Origin: an uncultured delta proteobacterium | GTDB lineage: Bacteria > Desulfobacterota > Desulfobulbia > Desulfobulbales > Desulfocapsaceae | Reading direction: 5' to 3' | Assembly (NCBI GenBank): GCA_903901335.1 | Contig: CAIUQR010000059.1 | Span: 1-64,000 of the forward strand | DNA: 64,000 bases | Shown here: piece by piece, positions 27,801 to 35,818 of the stretch | Numbering within the stretch: position 1 is the stretch's first letter | Layout: the number at the start of each line of letters is the position of its first letter | Notes under the pieces: model-generated | Told to the model about the DNA's origin: nothing | The model's input: the letters and a program-made list of their open reading frames with translations, nothing else | The model's database searches: none | Program-made: the position numbers and the translations under genes

Positions 27801-28199
27801 CTTGAAGAGATTTTTGGCTGTCTGCTGCGTCAAGGTGCTTCCGCCCTGCACGACTCGACCGGCAAGGAGGTTTTTGATTGCAGCCCGGGTGATACCGATC
27901 GGATCGAACCCGAAATGGCTGAAGAATTTCTCGTCTTCGGAGGCAACCAATGCGTTGACAAAATCCTTCGGAATTCGATTAAACGGCACGTATTGACGGT
28001 GGGCCTCATCAAAAAATACTCCAAGCCGGGTTTCACCATCACTATACAGAACAGGGCTCTCCTTCCCGAGAATACGGTGAATATTTTCAGGCTTAATCTC
28101 CTGTCCCGGTTGGAGAACAACGAGCCAATACAGCATCCCTGCCCCACCGGCGCAGACAAAAAGGCCGACAATCAAAAGAAAATACAATAATTTTTTCAT
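24873..28199 (-). CDS. class A penicillin-binding protein (transglycosylase/transpeptidase) with large insertion
   Basis: A 1108-aa bifunctional peptidoglycan synthase. One N-terminal membrane anchor (about 5-28) is followed by the GT51 domain with ASEDEKFFSHFGFDP (catalytic Glu at about 88) and GGSTLTQQTAKNLF. The transpeptidase domain has the motifs GSSFKPF (Ser490, Lys493), SEN (547-549) and KTGT (949-951). Class A enzymes usually have 120-150 residues between SxN and KTG; here there are about 400. Roughly 260 extra residues (about 555-812, rich in charged and Leu residues) sit before the segment that normally continues the fold (VGLNYLIELAHRLG). The gene is divergent from mltD and precedes the PilZ gene. 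The total length also exceeds normal PBP1A size. Confidence 0.93.
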   Translation of the reverse strand: MKKLLYFLLIVGLFVCAGGAGMLYWLVVLQPGQEIKPENIHRILGKESPVLYSDGETRLGVFFDEAHRQYVPFNRIPKDFVNALVASEDEKFFSHFGFDPIGITRAAIKNLLAGRVVQGGSTLTQQTAKNLFKRTERSLSAKLKELLFALRLEHRYPKEKIFEFYANQFFVSGNALGLGVAARYYFNKLPEELTLLECAFIAGSVKRPNYYNPFVQKTEEGAEIARKRARDRVGYVLGKMLDLGMIQQAQYDAVKGQDIVFDKGKVGYSLDYVMEMVRDAVSTSEVLDALAAHDISNLATSGVRIITTVDKALQGKTMSALRHELSQLDVRLRGYERNEVQEELKKVDYDGDELVQEGAFLPGTITKISSNGDSQAVEVVFDGRLGSGIIDHDGLKNIVDARVKWQRQAWGEAAKKDYVALLGQMKEHDRVWVSIRSLEPEGKILLDLEKYPEVEGGGLVMQEGRIKAVAGGVENRFFNRAVYAKRTMGSSFKPFVFTAALQLGWNTADPLSNVRDVFVFQNQAYFPHPDHISPHEYVSMSWAGVESENIAAVWLTYHLCDKLSESQFKDVATHLGMAPRVAANGEEETYNSYKARVRDKYGIIVDEKALQQAAFFSALTNSETDFIFENRLGEYKQLKKLHYGQGLEGFKTQMNASDSDGQELRLRGKILSNSFLSLQNLKKELDAYRREVDGSSPLPETGGGLPDQSSGFEAGSQNGILCYDKFQERYSYEKRSEIPVNMVSVNTFNLRDLLQSQDESGRKSFWKNVYIKSTVSLAAFDMLESQMNIELARLQKLPPYSLDVLSSVKDFRVLVGLNYLIELAHRLGVKSKLEPVLSFPLGSNVVTLLEATRMYEGIVTGAVSIYGEQSEDNGDLLTIIDRIESANGEVLYRPKKSTTQPVAPEISLAVGHILENVIKYGTGKYANKNVRMIGKGGKTLNMPLPLLGKTGTANSYTNASFFGYLPGVKDQANAMVIDGGFAVGTYVGFDDNKVMKHASTRVTGAVGALPTWTDIVNTLLWKQGYGQHLNMAELHSKGLSIQRNNLGQVNAAVQPDNGGLLKKPGSLVDERDRLTPSVMTFGTFDESGDFEATRVFKPCWKLSQQESN

Positions 28200-28453
28200 T
28201 ATGTTACGAAATATAATTCAAGACATGAAGAAGATCAGAGACCTGCACAATAATTTTCCGTAATTTGCAGACGTGGTTTATTTTTTCTTGCAATTCATTC
28301 TTCCTTCTGGTCTAAATGGTAGAAGTTTTTTCCATCCTTTTCAATTATCGTGAATGTACATTGTTACTTAAGATATCTCAACAGGCTTCTGTAACATTTC
28401 TCTTGGTTTTCATTTATTATAAGGAAACTCAACTCTAATCGCAAAAGAGTCCA

Positions 28454-30214
28454 ATGATTCAACTACATAAGAGATGTTTCGTCCTCCTGGCAGTAATTAT
28501 CGGCTCCTCTTTTTTATCGGCCTGTTCCGGTCCCCAATCCACCTCCTCTGTAATTGCCCCTCAAAATATAGCGTCACCGGTAAGTTCAGCCGGGGAATCC
28601 TCCGACCTTATTCCCACTGCCAACGATTCGGAGGCATGTCTTCATCAGGAGCTTGATGCGCTTCGTCGGACCGGCACCTGGGAAAACGGTGGGCAGCTGT
28701 TTACCGGCATGCCGGGAAGTAACGTACACTTTGACTTTCCTGTGACGATGAACAGACAGGTGCAGATGTATATCGATTTTTTCCAAAACGAGCACCGGAA
28801 ACTGTTTACCAGCTGGCTCAGCAAATCAAAACAGTATCTGCCCATGATGCAGAAAGAACTGAAATCAGCGGGTCTTCCCCTTGACCTCGCCTATCTGGCA
28901 ATGATTGAGAGCGGATTCAACCAGAGGGCATGCTCGACCGCCCAGGCTACAGGACTCTGGCAGTTTATGACCGAAACAGGCCGGCAGTATAACCTGCGAA
29001 TCGACAGCTATGTCGATGAACGACGTGATGCAGAAAAGTCAACCAAGGCAGCGGTTGCGATGCTTGGAAATCTCTATCGTGAATTCGGTGATTGGAACCT
29101 GGCGGTCGCCGCCTATAATGCAGGCCCGGGCAAGATTGGTACAGGGCTTAAAAAATACAATGCAACCACCTTCTGGGATCTTGCCAGAGAACAGTATCTC
29201 AGCCTCGAAACTATCCGGTATGTTCCGCAACTCATGGCGGCAATAATTATTGCCAAGGATCCGGAAAAATACGGCTTTACCGATATTAAATACTCCTCTC
29301 TGCCGATATACGAGACCTTGGAGGTCGGTCCTGGAATGGGTTTTGACGGCCTTGCTCTGGTCACCAACAGCAGCAAAGAGGATCTTCAGCTCTTGAATCA
29401 AGAGTTGATCGCCGGGAAAACACCTGTGACTGACCGAAAATTCCTGGTCAAAATCCCCGCAGGTACCCGAACTGTCGCCCTCAACAATCTTCCTCGCCTG
29501 CGTAGCGTCGTCAGCACCGATTATAAAACCCATACTATCGGCCGTCATGAAACGCTGGCCTCCATCGGCAAAAAATACGACATATCCCAGACCGTCCTGC
29601 TCAAAGCAAACTCCACTAAAAACAAACGGTTTCTGGCCGGCCAGCGCCTGCGGATACCCGTCAACACTGTCCATTACCAGCTTGCAAACGATAAGGTTGA
29701 AGCAATCGCCAAATCCAGTAACAACCGGATTCTCCATGAGGTCCGATCAGGAGAGACCATTGCCCAGATTGCCGGACGATATCACGTTCGCCCTGAAATG
29801 ATCATCGAATGGAATGACTTGAAACAATCCAGGAAACTTCAGGCTGGACAGCAGATTGCTCTCCGTTTACCCGAAACCAAAGAGCAAACGCAGACCATTA
29901 CTGCCAGCGCTTCTCATTTGCAAACCAGCCCGGCACTTTTGCCCGGTGACAGCAACCACCATGCTGATAGTTCAGATGTACTGACAGCCCATAAAAAAAA
30001 TCTACCGGTTCAGACAGCTAAAGAAGAGTTCAAGTGGTACCAGATAGCAAACGGAGACAATCTCTGGACGATCTCGCAGAAATTCAGAACCTCACCTGAT
30101 CAACTCAAAGGTTGGAACAACCTGAAATCCGATGCGATCCATCCGGGTGACAGATTAAAAATTAAAGAGCCTAACTCGATCATAGCAGAACGGAGAGGAA
30201 ACACCGTATTATAG
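28454..30214 (+). CDS. mltD: MltD-type membrane-bound lytic transglycosylase with three LysM domains
   Basis: A 586-aa lipoprotein. The signal ends in SACSG with the lipidated Cys at about 24. The GH23/SLT domain (about 125-290) has the catalytic region AMIESGFNQRACSTAQATG (Glu at about 152), the GLWQFM segment, and VAAYNAGPGKI. Three LysM repeats follow, each about 45 residues: HTIGRHETLASIGKKY, EVRSGETIAQIAGRY and YQIANGDNLWTISQKF. It cleaves peptidoglycan glycan strands, forming 1,6-anhydro-muropeptides, and the LysM repeats bind the wall. It is transcribed divergently from the penicillin-binding protein gene, so synthesis and cleavage enzymes share one 250-base intergenic region. No clear promoter box stands out there. 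A terminator follows. Confidence 0.93.
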   Translation: MIQLHKRCFVLLAVIIGSSFLSACSGPQSTSSVIAPQNIASPVSSAGESSDLIPTANDSEACLHQELDALRRTGTWENGGQLFTGMPGSNVHFDFPVTMNRQVQMYIDFFQNEHRKLFTSWLSKSKQYLPMMQKELKSAGLPLDLAYLAMIESGFNQRACSTAQATGLWQFMTETGRQYNLRIDSYVDERRDAEKSTKAAVAMLGNLYREFGDWNLAVAAYNAGPGKIGTGLKKYNATTFWDLAREQYLSLETIRYVPQLMAAIIIAKDPEKYGFTDIKYSSLPIYETLEVGPGMGFDGLALVTNSSKEDLQLLNQELIAGKTPVTDRKFLVKIPAGTRTVALNNLPRLRSVVSTDYKTHTIGRHETLASIGKKYDISQTVLLKANSTKNKRFLAGQRLRIPVNTVHYQLANDKVEAIAKSSNNRILHEVRSGETIAQIAGRYHVRPEMIIEWNDLKQSRKLQAGQQIALRLPETKEQTQTITASASHLQTSPALLPGDSNHHADSSDVLTAHKKNLPVQTAKEEFKWYQIANGDNLWTISQKFRTSPDQLKGWNNLKSDAIHPGDRLKIKEPNSIIAERRGNTVL

Positions 30215-30245
30215 GTCTTCTATCGGCCAGAAATTCAATCTCGAA

Positions 30246-30276
30246 ATGGGGAGGAGTGACACTCCCCATCAGTTTT
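30246..30276. terminator. terminator between mltD and trxB
   Basis: ATGGGGAG (30246-30253) and CTCCCCAT (30262-30269) form an 8-bp stem with an 8-base loop, followed by AGTTTTT on the plus strand. It lies between convergent genes. Confidence 0.75.
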
Positions 30277-30286
30277 TAAAAGAGGG

Positions 30287-31282
30287 TTATTCCTGCTCTG
30301 CTAGAAATCGTTCCGCTTCAATCGCAGCCATACACCCTGTTCCGGCTGCCGTTACGGCCTGCCGGTAAATCCTATCCTGGACATCACCGCAGGCAAACAC
30401 CCCCGGGATGTTCGTTTTCGGTGTCCCGGGAAGTGTTTGAATATACCCCACCTCGTCCGTATCGATATATTTCTTAAAGATATCTGAATTCGGCTTATGG
30501 CCGATGGCCAGAAAGAAACCCTCAATTTTAATGGTCACCTCTTTTTCCTCCGGGGTCCCTTTCCTATGCCACAGAACGGCACCCTCCACCAGTTTTTCTC
30601 CAATAAGTCCTTTCGTCTGATGTTCCCACAGGATTTCAATTTTTTTAGCCTTTATTACCCTGTCCCGCATCACCTTTGATGCCCGCAATTCATTCCGGCG
30701 GACAATCAGATAGACCTTGTTGCAGAAATTGCTGAGGTAGAGGGACTCTTCGGCAGCGGTATCGCCGCCACCGACTACTGCCACGTCCTTACCGCGAAAG
30801 AAAAAGCCATCACATGTAGCACAGGCGGACACTCCAGCGCCGGCGTATTTTTTTTCATCCGCAAGTCCCAGATATTTGGCGGTGGCACCCGTTGAAATGA
30901 TGAGCGTCTCGGCCAGGATGATCTTTTTATTATCAATTGTGATCTTAAATGGCCGGCAACTGAGATCGGCTGCGGTTGCCTCCCCCCAGCGGAAGTCGGC
31001 ACCAAAACGGCTGGCCTGCTTCTTTAATCCTTCCATAATCTCCGGACCGGTGACCCCGTCCGGATAGCCGGGAAAATTTTCGACCTCCGTGGTGGTCGTC
31101 AACTGCCCCCCCGGTTGCAGACCTTCGTAGAGAACCGGAGCCAGATTGGCACGTGATGCATAGATGGCCGCTGTGCAGCCGGCAGGTCCTGAGCCGATGA
31201 TCAGGCAGCGGACCTTTTCAATATCTGTTATACCGGCATTTTCAGCCGGAGTTGAGGAAATGTCCATTTGTGTTGAATCCAT
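30287..31282 (-). CDS. trxB: thioredoxin reductase
   Basis: A 331-aa FAD/NADPH-dependent disulfide reductase. The FAD motif is IIGSGPAGCTAAIYASRA (about 28-45), the redox pair is CATC (C154, C157), the NADPH motif is VVGGGDTAAEESLYLS (about 169-184), and a final FAD motif is GVFACGDVQD. All agree with low-molecular-weight TrxR. An extension of about 20 residues precedes the usual start (KVRCLIIGSG), and some could be untranslated. It lies 85 bases after the glutaredoxin-FTR gene on the same strand, and both lie downstream of the large membrane protein. So an NADPH-linked and a probable ferredoxin-linked reductase of thioredoxin-like proteins are encoded side by side. Confidence 0.96.
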   Translation of the reverse strand: MDSTQMDISSTPAENAGITDIEKVRCLIIGSGPAGCTAAIYASRANLAPVLYEGLQPGGQLTTTTEVENFPGYPDGVTGPEIMEGLKKQASRFGADFRWGEATAADLSCRPFKITIDNKKIILAETLIISTGATAKYLGLADEKKYAGAGVSACATCDGFFFRGKDVAVVGGGDTAAEESLYLSNFCNKVYLIVRRNELRASKVMRDRVIKAKKIEILWEHQTKGLIGEKLVEGAVLWHRKGTPEEKEVTIKIEGFFLAIGHKPNSDIFKKYIDTDEVGYIQTLPGTPKTNIPGVFACGDVQDRIYRQAVTAAGTGCMAAIEAERFLAEQE

Positions 31283-31367
31283 AGTTGAATTGAATAGTTC
31301 TTAAAGCCGGCTGATGGACTCACCGCCGCAGTCAGCCTTCCTCTTTGCCCTTCAGTAACTGGAAATG

Positions 31368-31949
31368 TCAATACAGCTCTGCAGGTCTTCTTTCCGGAAC
31401 AACCACCCGATCCATTATCCCCTTATTCCATTGATCGGAAACATAAAGGCCGCAATAGCAACTGCCGTACTCCCGGACATCCAGCTCCCGATACTGACAA
31501 GGACAGATAATATCCCGATCAGTATCACGACTGCCGGACGCCAGTCTGCAAGGGCAGACCATATATCCATAACGTTCTTTATTGACCAGAAGCCCCCTTA
31601 AAAGCTCAAATGTTTTATCTTCGTTCCTGTTGAAGAAATACCCTTTTTTTTCATTGATCACTTTAAGTTTTTCATAAAGATCGTCTATCTCGGTCCGGAT
31701 TCCAAGGGCTTTCTTGATTTCCTGAGCCTTAGGGCCGACAATCACCTGATCACCAATCACCGTGGTCGGAAAAGAACAGGCAGGATTGACCTTTTTCAAT
31801 TCCTCGATGGTTATTTTGCGTTCATCTCTGGAAAGAATATCAACCTCGATAACTTCATGTTCAAGGGCAAGTTGAACAAGCATTCTTTTCAAAGATTGAC
31901 AATATTCGCACGTTGTCAAGGCATAGAGCCTTATTTTTGGTTGGTTCAT
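31368..31949 (-). CDS. glutaredoxin-ferredoxin:thioredoxin reductase catalytic chain fusion
   Basis: A 193-aa two-domain redox protein. Residues 1-85 are a glutaredoxin-like domain with a CEYC active site (C14, C17) and the conserved cis-Pro segment FPTTVIGD. Residues about 100-185 resemble the catalytic beta chain of ferredoxin:thioredoxin reductase, with three Cys pairs: CPC (132-134), CPC (149-151) and CYC (164-166). In plant and cyanobacterial FTR the last pair is CHC. There the first Cys of pair one, both of pair two and the first of pair three hold the 4Fe-4S cluster, and the remaining two form the redox disulfide. Here Tyr replaces the His. No separate variable FTR chain is adjacent. 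It starts 27 bases after the large membrane protein gene. Confidence 0.92.
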   Translation of the reverse strand: MNQPKIRLYALTTCEYCQSLKRMLVQLALEHEVIEVDILSRDERKITIEELKKVNPACSFPTTVIGDQVIVGPKAQEIKKALGIRTEIDDLYEKLKVINEKKGYFFNRNEDKTFELLRGLLVNKERYGYMVCPCRLASGSRDTDRDIICPCQYRELDVREYGSCYCGLYVSDQWNKGIMDRVVVPERRPAELY

Positions 31950-31976
31950 TATAGATCCTGTTGTTTAGTCAGTAGT

Positions 31977-34900
31977 TTATGATTCCGTCTCTTTCCCGGC
32001 AGATTTCGCCTTTTCGTTGACTTCAAAGTCAGAAAAAATTTTCTGGAGTGACTGCAGATAGTCCTCGGATCGTTCAAGATAAAAGGAGAGGGCCTTGGAA
32101 AACTTCTTGCCGAAGACCTCATCAACGAACAACTGGCTGATCTGTCGCTGCTGTTGCAGGATACATTGGGACGCAATTAGGATCCTGCGCTCCTCCTGAT
32201 TCATAGAGGTCATGATGGCCTTCAGAGTACTCTCGGCGCGGGGTTGGTACATCCAGAGATAGAGCAGGTCAAGGGCGTTGATAATGACGACTTTTCCCAT
32301 ATCCGGCTGTTTGTCGCCGATCTGCCTCAAAAACTCCTTATGTGATTCCAACAACTTGACAACATCGGCGTCAGGAAAAAGGACTTCGAGCCTGGCGAAT
32401 ACCTCGAATATCTGGGCTATCTTGGTCGAATAATCCATAAAACGCATTCTGATATTATTCGAGCGATCGGCAAGACCCTCAATGATTGCAGCCACACAGT
32501 CCGAGGCAAGCTTTGAAATAACCGCCGCCCATTTCTGCTGTATCGACTGCACCGCCACCGCACCGGCCACCCCGAGTATCGAGCCGATCACTGCATTGAG
32601 CAGGAAAGCCAGCGGGATGGACAGGACACTGCGAAAAAAATTACCGAAGGCCACCTGCATAGGCAGCCCCCTGAAAATATTATGACCGGATATGTATATT
32701 CCGTTGGCCAGGGCCATCACCGCATAAAGGATGAGCGGACTGGTTCGCGTGGTTATCCCAAACATCCGATCAAGAACCAGCGTCTTTACCACAAGATCCA
32801 AGAGCGGAACAGAAAAGCCGGTGTAAAACAGGGAATCGGCCAGTCTGTTCCAGCTTATATAGTCATTCCAGCGTAAGAGGGGAGATCTCCTTATCCCGCC
32901 CCCTCCCAGCACGGACTGAATAATATTTCTGCCTCCGGTGATGCCAAACCAGATAAATGCTCCGAAATAGGCTAAAAACCACCAATCTTTTGTCAGAGAA
33001 AAGGTGGCAAAGGCAGGGATAAATCCACCCAGGATCTTTAATCCATTTTTCAGATGGGTGTTTAAATACCGTATGGGAATTGTGCGTTTTTTATCCAGGC
33101 TACCTTCCTGTTCAAGAGAAAGGTGACTATTCTCGGAATCTGTCCGGACCCCGCCAAGCAGGGCTACATTGCCGTGGGGTTCCATATGGGCTGAATAGGA
33201 CGGAACCACCCAGTCCTTGTGTTGTTCATACCCGAAGCCCATCCCGGAAGGTGTCTTGATCAGAGCATGAGACAAGACCCGCCTGAGATTCTCGAACTCC
33301 CTGGGACCACTTTTATTATCCCTGGGGACATATTGAACCCTTAAAACGGCTGTCATCCGGACTGGAATTTTAACCCTGGCCTGCAATGGATCGTGATCGA
33401 GAACCCTCTGCGATCGTCGGGGAAGCGTATCTTTGACAACAAGTCCCATGCCGAAACGATTGCGCGAAGTTCCTGTAGAGTCAGTGCCGAATCTGGACAT
33501 CAAAAGAGAGGTGGCATAAAAACCCTGCAGGGAGGGCATATCATGCAGGATCGCCGTAAGCTTTGCGGTTCTTTGTGCAGCCACAGCCGGGTCTGCGTCC
33601 AATTCGGTGTCCTGAATAATTTTCTTGATCACCCTTTTCAGTTTGATTACATTGCCTTGGTTGATTGCAAGCTGCAGTCTGTTGATCTCGGGATTATGGC
33701 CTGCAATCCCGGCGGCATGATCTTTTAGATTAAATATTTCCAGGTGGGTGATCCTGCCTTTGCAATCATAGAGGAGTTCAAGGACATCGGCCGGACTGAG
33801 TCCGGTCAGATTCAAGGTGACACGGAAGCCCGCATTCAAGCCGGCAACCCGCTCCAAAAGTTCCTCGGTGGAAAGTAACAGCATCTCAGGAACATCCGGA
33901 CCGTCCTGCGGCTCGTTGGGATTATAGATACCAGGGTTTTTGGCAGGCTGCAGGAAACTCTCGACAATCGCATCGGGGTCAAAGGTATTCATGACCTCGA
34001 TTGCGTGTCTTATCCGGAGTCGTTCTTCCTCGTCTCCACTCTCGAATTCATTCCGTAACCGGTTCACTACTTCCTGCATTTCCGGATATAAACGGGTATA
34101 AATACACTTTGCCAGATGATGAAGAGACGGCTGCCCTGAGCCGACAAAGGTCAGAAAATCGTCCGGGATAATCGGTGCCAGATTCGTCCCGTAGGCCTCA
34201 TTGATCACAGACCGATGTTTGCGGTTGAATTCATCCAATACCGAAAATACATACCGTTGTTGATATTCAGAGACCTTCCTGCCCTCATCCATGAATTGAC
34301 GGGCCGCACCCCGGCTCAGAAAGTCAAGAAAGGCCTGCCGATCGGCAAATCCTCGCGGCACCCAGAAAATTTTGATATACCGGCCACGGTATCTTGTCAG
34401 GTATTCAATACCGATCCTGACAGAAATCCCCATGATTTCCGAAGATTCTATGAGTTCGGTTGCCACTTCGGTGTTGATGAAATTATAATAGATGACATTC
34501 AGACTGCGAATGCCTTTGATCCAGGCGTCCATGACCATATGGGTCGGCGATTTCCGTCCCTTGGTGTTGGCATCATGGACATGATCATCGAAGGCGATCT
34601 GGTTCCACTCCTCCGGCATTTCGATAAGGTGATGCTTTGCCAGCTGCATCCGGATAAATTGTGGTTTTCCGAAAGTGGCCATACGAAAATCACGGGCAAG
34701 CTGCAGTTGCTTGACATAGTCACCCTTGGAACGGACAAGTTCTTTCATTATTTCAAGCAGGACCCGGGCCGTATTTTTATGCAGGGCTCCTTGCTGTGAA
34801 CTGCAGAAAACCTCGTCACGAAGCAGTCTGAGAGCGTTCTGACGATCGATGGCCATCCCGGCCTCGAGAGATCCGAGGAGATGAATGACTGCATAGGCAA

Positions 34901-35111
34901 TCCGAAGCCCTGTGGAGGCCGTCATCTCCTTAATCCCATGCGGATGCAGATACGTCGTCAGAAGGCTTTCAATATCCTGCTGTGCGACATCTCTGTTCAG
35001 AACATCATTGACGATATTCAACAGGATGTGATCATTTTTATCAAAAAAAAAACGGGATATACTGGGTGTTTGATTCATCTCGACACTAAACCCGAACTTA
35101 TACAGAGACAT
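31977..35111 (-). CDS. 1044-aa unrecognised membrane protein with a PHP-like N-terminal region
   Basis: I do not recognise this protein as a whole. Residues about 60-300 resemble a polymerase-and-histidinol-phosphatase (PHP) fold by eye: DDHVHD (175-180) matches the first HxH metal motif, and a later GIEYLTRYRG matches the strand with the conserved Glu. Yet where active PHP domains have a TDH motif this protein has YYN, so the site looks decayed. A long helical and mixed region follows (about 300-690). A membrane domain has at least four hydrophobic segments (about 693-727, 762-780, 790-808, 826-856), then a coiled-coil-like C-terminus. It is the first gene of an operon with glutaredoxin-FTR and trxB. 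The start could instead be ATG 35078. Confidence 0.75.
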   Translation of the reverse strand: MSLYKFGFSVEMNQTPSISRFFFDKNDHILLNIVNDVLNRDVAQQDIESLLTTYLHPHGIKEMTASTGLRIAYAVIHLLGSLEAGMAIDRQNALRLLRDEVFCSSQQGALHKNTARVLLEIMKELVRSKGDYVKQLQLARDFRMATFGKPQFIRMQLAKHHLIEMPEEWNQIAFDDHVHDANTKGRKSPTHMVMDAWIKGIRSLNVIYYNFINTEVATELIESSEIMGISVRIGIEYLTRYRGRYIKIFWVPRGFADRQAFLDFLSRGAARQFMDEGRKVSEYQQRYVFSVLDEFNRKHRSVINEAYGTNLAPIIPDDFLTFVGSGQPSLHHLAKCIYTRLYPEMQEVVNRLRNEFESGDEEERLRIRHAIEVMNTFDPDAIVESFLQPAKNPGIYNPNEPQDGPDVPEMLLLSTEELLERVAGLNAGFRVTLNLTGLSPADVLELLYDCKGRITHLEIFNLKDHAAGIAGHNPEINRLQLAINQGNVIKLKRVIKKIIQDTELDADPAVAAQRTAKLTAILHDMPSLQGFYATSLLMSRFGTDSTGTSRNRFGMGLVVKDTLPRRSQRVLDHDPLQARVKIPVRMTAVLRVQYVPRDNKSGPREFENLRRVLSHALIKTPSGMGFGYEQHKDWVVPSYSAHMEPHGNVALLGGVRTDSENSHLSLEQEGSLDKKRTIPIRYLNTHLKNGLKILGGFIPAFATFSLTKDWWFLAYFGAFIWFGITGGRNIIQSVLGGGGIRRSPLLRWNDYISWNRLADSLFYTGFSVPLLDLVVKTLVLDRMFGITTRTSPLILYAVMALANGIYISGHNIFRGLPMQVAFGNFFRSVLSIPLAFLLNAVIGSILGVAGAVAVQSIQQKWAAVISKLASDCVAAIIEGLADRSNNIRMRFMDYSTKIAQIFEVFARLEVLFPDADVVKLLESHKEFLRQIGDKQPDMGKVVIINALDLLYLWMYQPRAESTLKAIMTSMNQEERRILIASQCILQQQRQISQLFVDEVFGKKFSKALSFYLERSEDYLQSLQKIFSDFEVNEKAKSAGKETES

Positions 35112-35472
35112 CCTGGAAATCCGCAGAGAGACACCTTCTTTCCTGCAGTGGATCCAGGATATGCAGGAAGTTTTTCATTAAAAAAGTATACCTATAATAC
35201 TGGAAAAAAGAAAGGTTGGATTCCCCGGTTCTCTTTGCTTCTTTAAAAACAGTCCGACAACCGGCCGGCATGCATATTTTTCTGATAAGATCACTGCCGC
35301 CCCTTTACAATCCAAGGTTTTATGGCCATTATAGCTGAGTCGCAATGGCAGATAACAACATCCAAGGTAAAAACGTCAACCGATGATCGCTGCACACCAT
35401 CATGGACAAATTCTTGGTGCGTTGCCGTTTAACCCCTTCCAATATTACTCATCACAAAGAAAATTTTAATTT
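35112..35472. other. divergent intergenic region upstream of the redox operon
   Basis: About 360 bases, AT-rich near 35170-35230 (including CCTATAATACTGG on the plus strand and TATACT on the minus strand) and without a supported gene. Promoters for the redox operon and for yhbY must lie here. No -35 box with good spacing is clear for either. I see no hairpin that stands out. Confidence 0.4.
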
Positions 35473-35808
35473 ATGGATATCAAAGAAGAAATTCAAACAA
35501 AGAAACTGAGCGGCAAACAGAAAAAACATCTAAAAGGCCTTGGCCATCACCTCTCACCCGTGATCCTGATCGGTAAAGAGGGGATGAGCCAAAGGCTCAT
35601 TGACGCCACCGTCCAGGAACTCCGGAACCATGAGCTGATCAAGATTAAAATCGGCACTAACAGTAATGTTGCCAAAGAGGATGCTGTCTTGACCCTCACG
35701 GCGGCAACCGGCAGTGAACTGGTCCAGCTGATCGGCAAATCCCTCCTTCTCTATAAAGAAAACACTGAAAGACCTCAGGATGAGCGGATCAGCCTGTCGA
35801 AAAACTGA
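35473..35808 (+). CDS. yhbY: YhbY-family CRM-domain RNA-binding protein
   Basis: A 111-aa protein consisting of one CRM domain. It shows the family pattern LSGKQKKHLKGLGHHLSPV, ILIGKEGMSQ (the GxxG-type RNA-contact loop), and AVQELRNHELIKIKI-like helix-strand, ending with TGSELVQLIGKSLLLYKE. YhbY associates with the large ribosomal subunit precursor in E. coli and is thought to aid ribosome assembly. Here it faces the ribosome/RNA cluster on the other strand and converges with the WalJ-like gene, only 10 bases apart. No strong ribosome-binding site precedes the ATG. Confidence 0.9.
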   Translation: MDIKEEIQTKKLSGKQKKHLKGLGHHLSPVILIGKEGMSQRLIDATVQELRNHELIKIKIGTNSNVAKEDAVLTLTAATGSELVQLIGKSLLLYKENTERPQDERISLSKN

Positions 35809-35818
35809 TCTATTTCTC

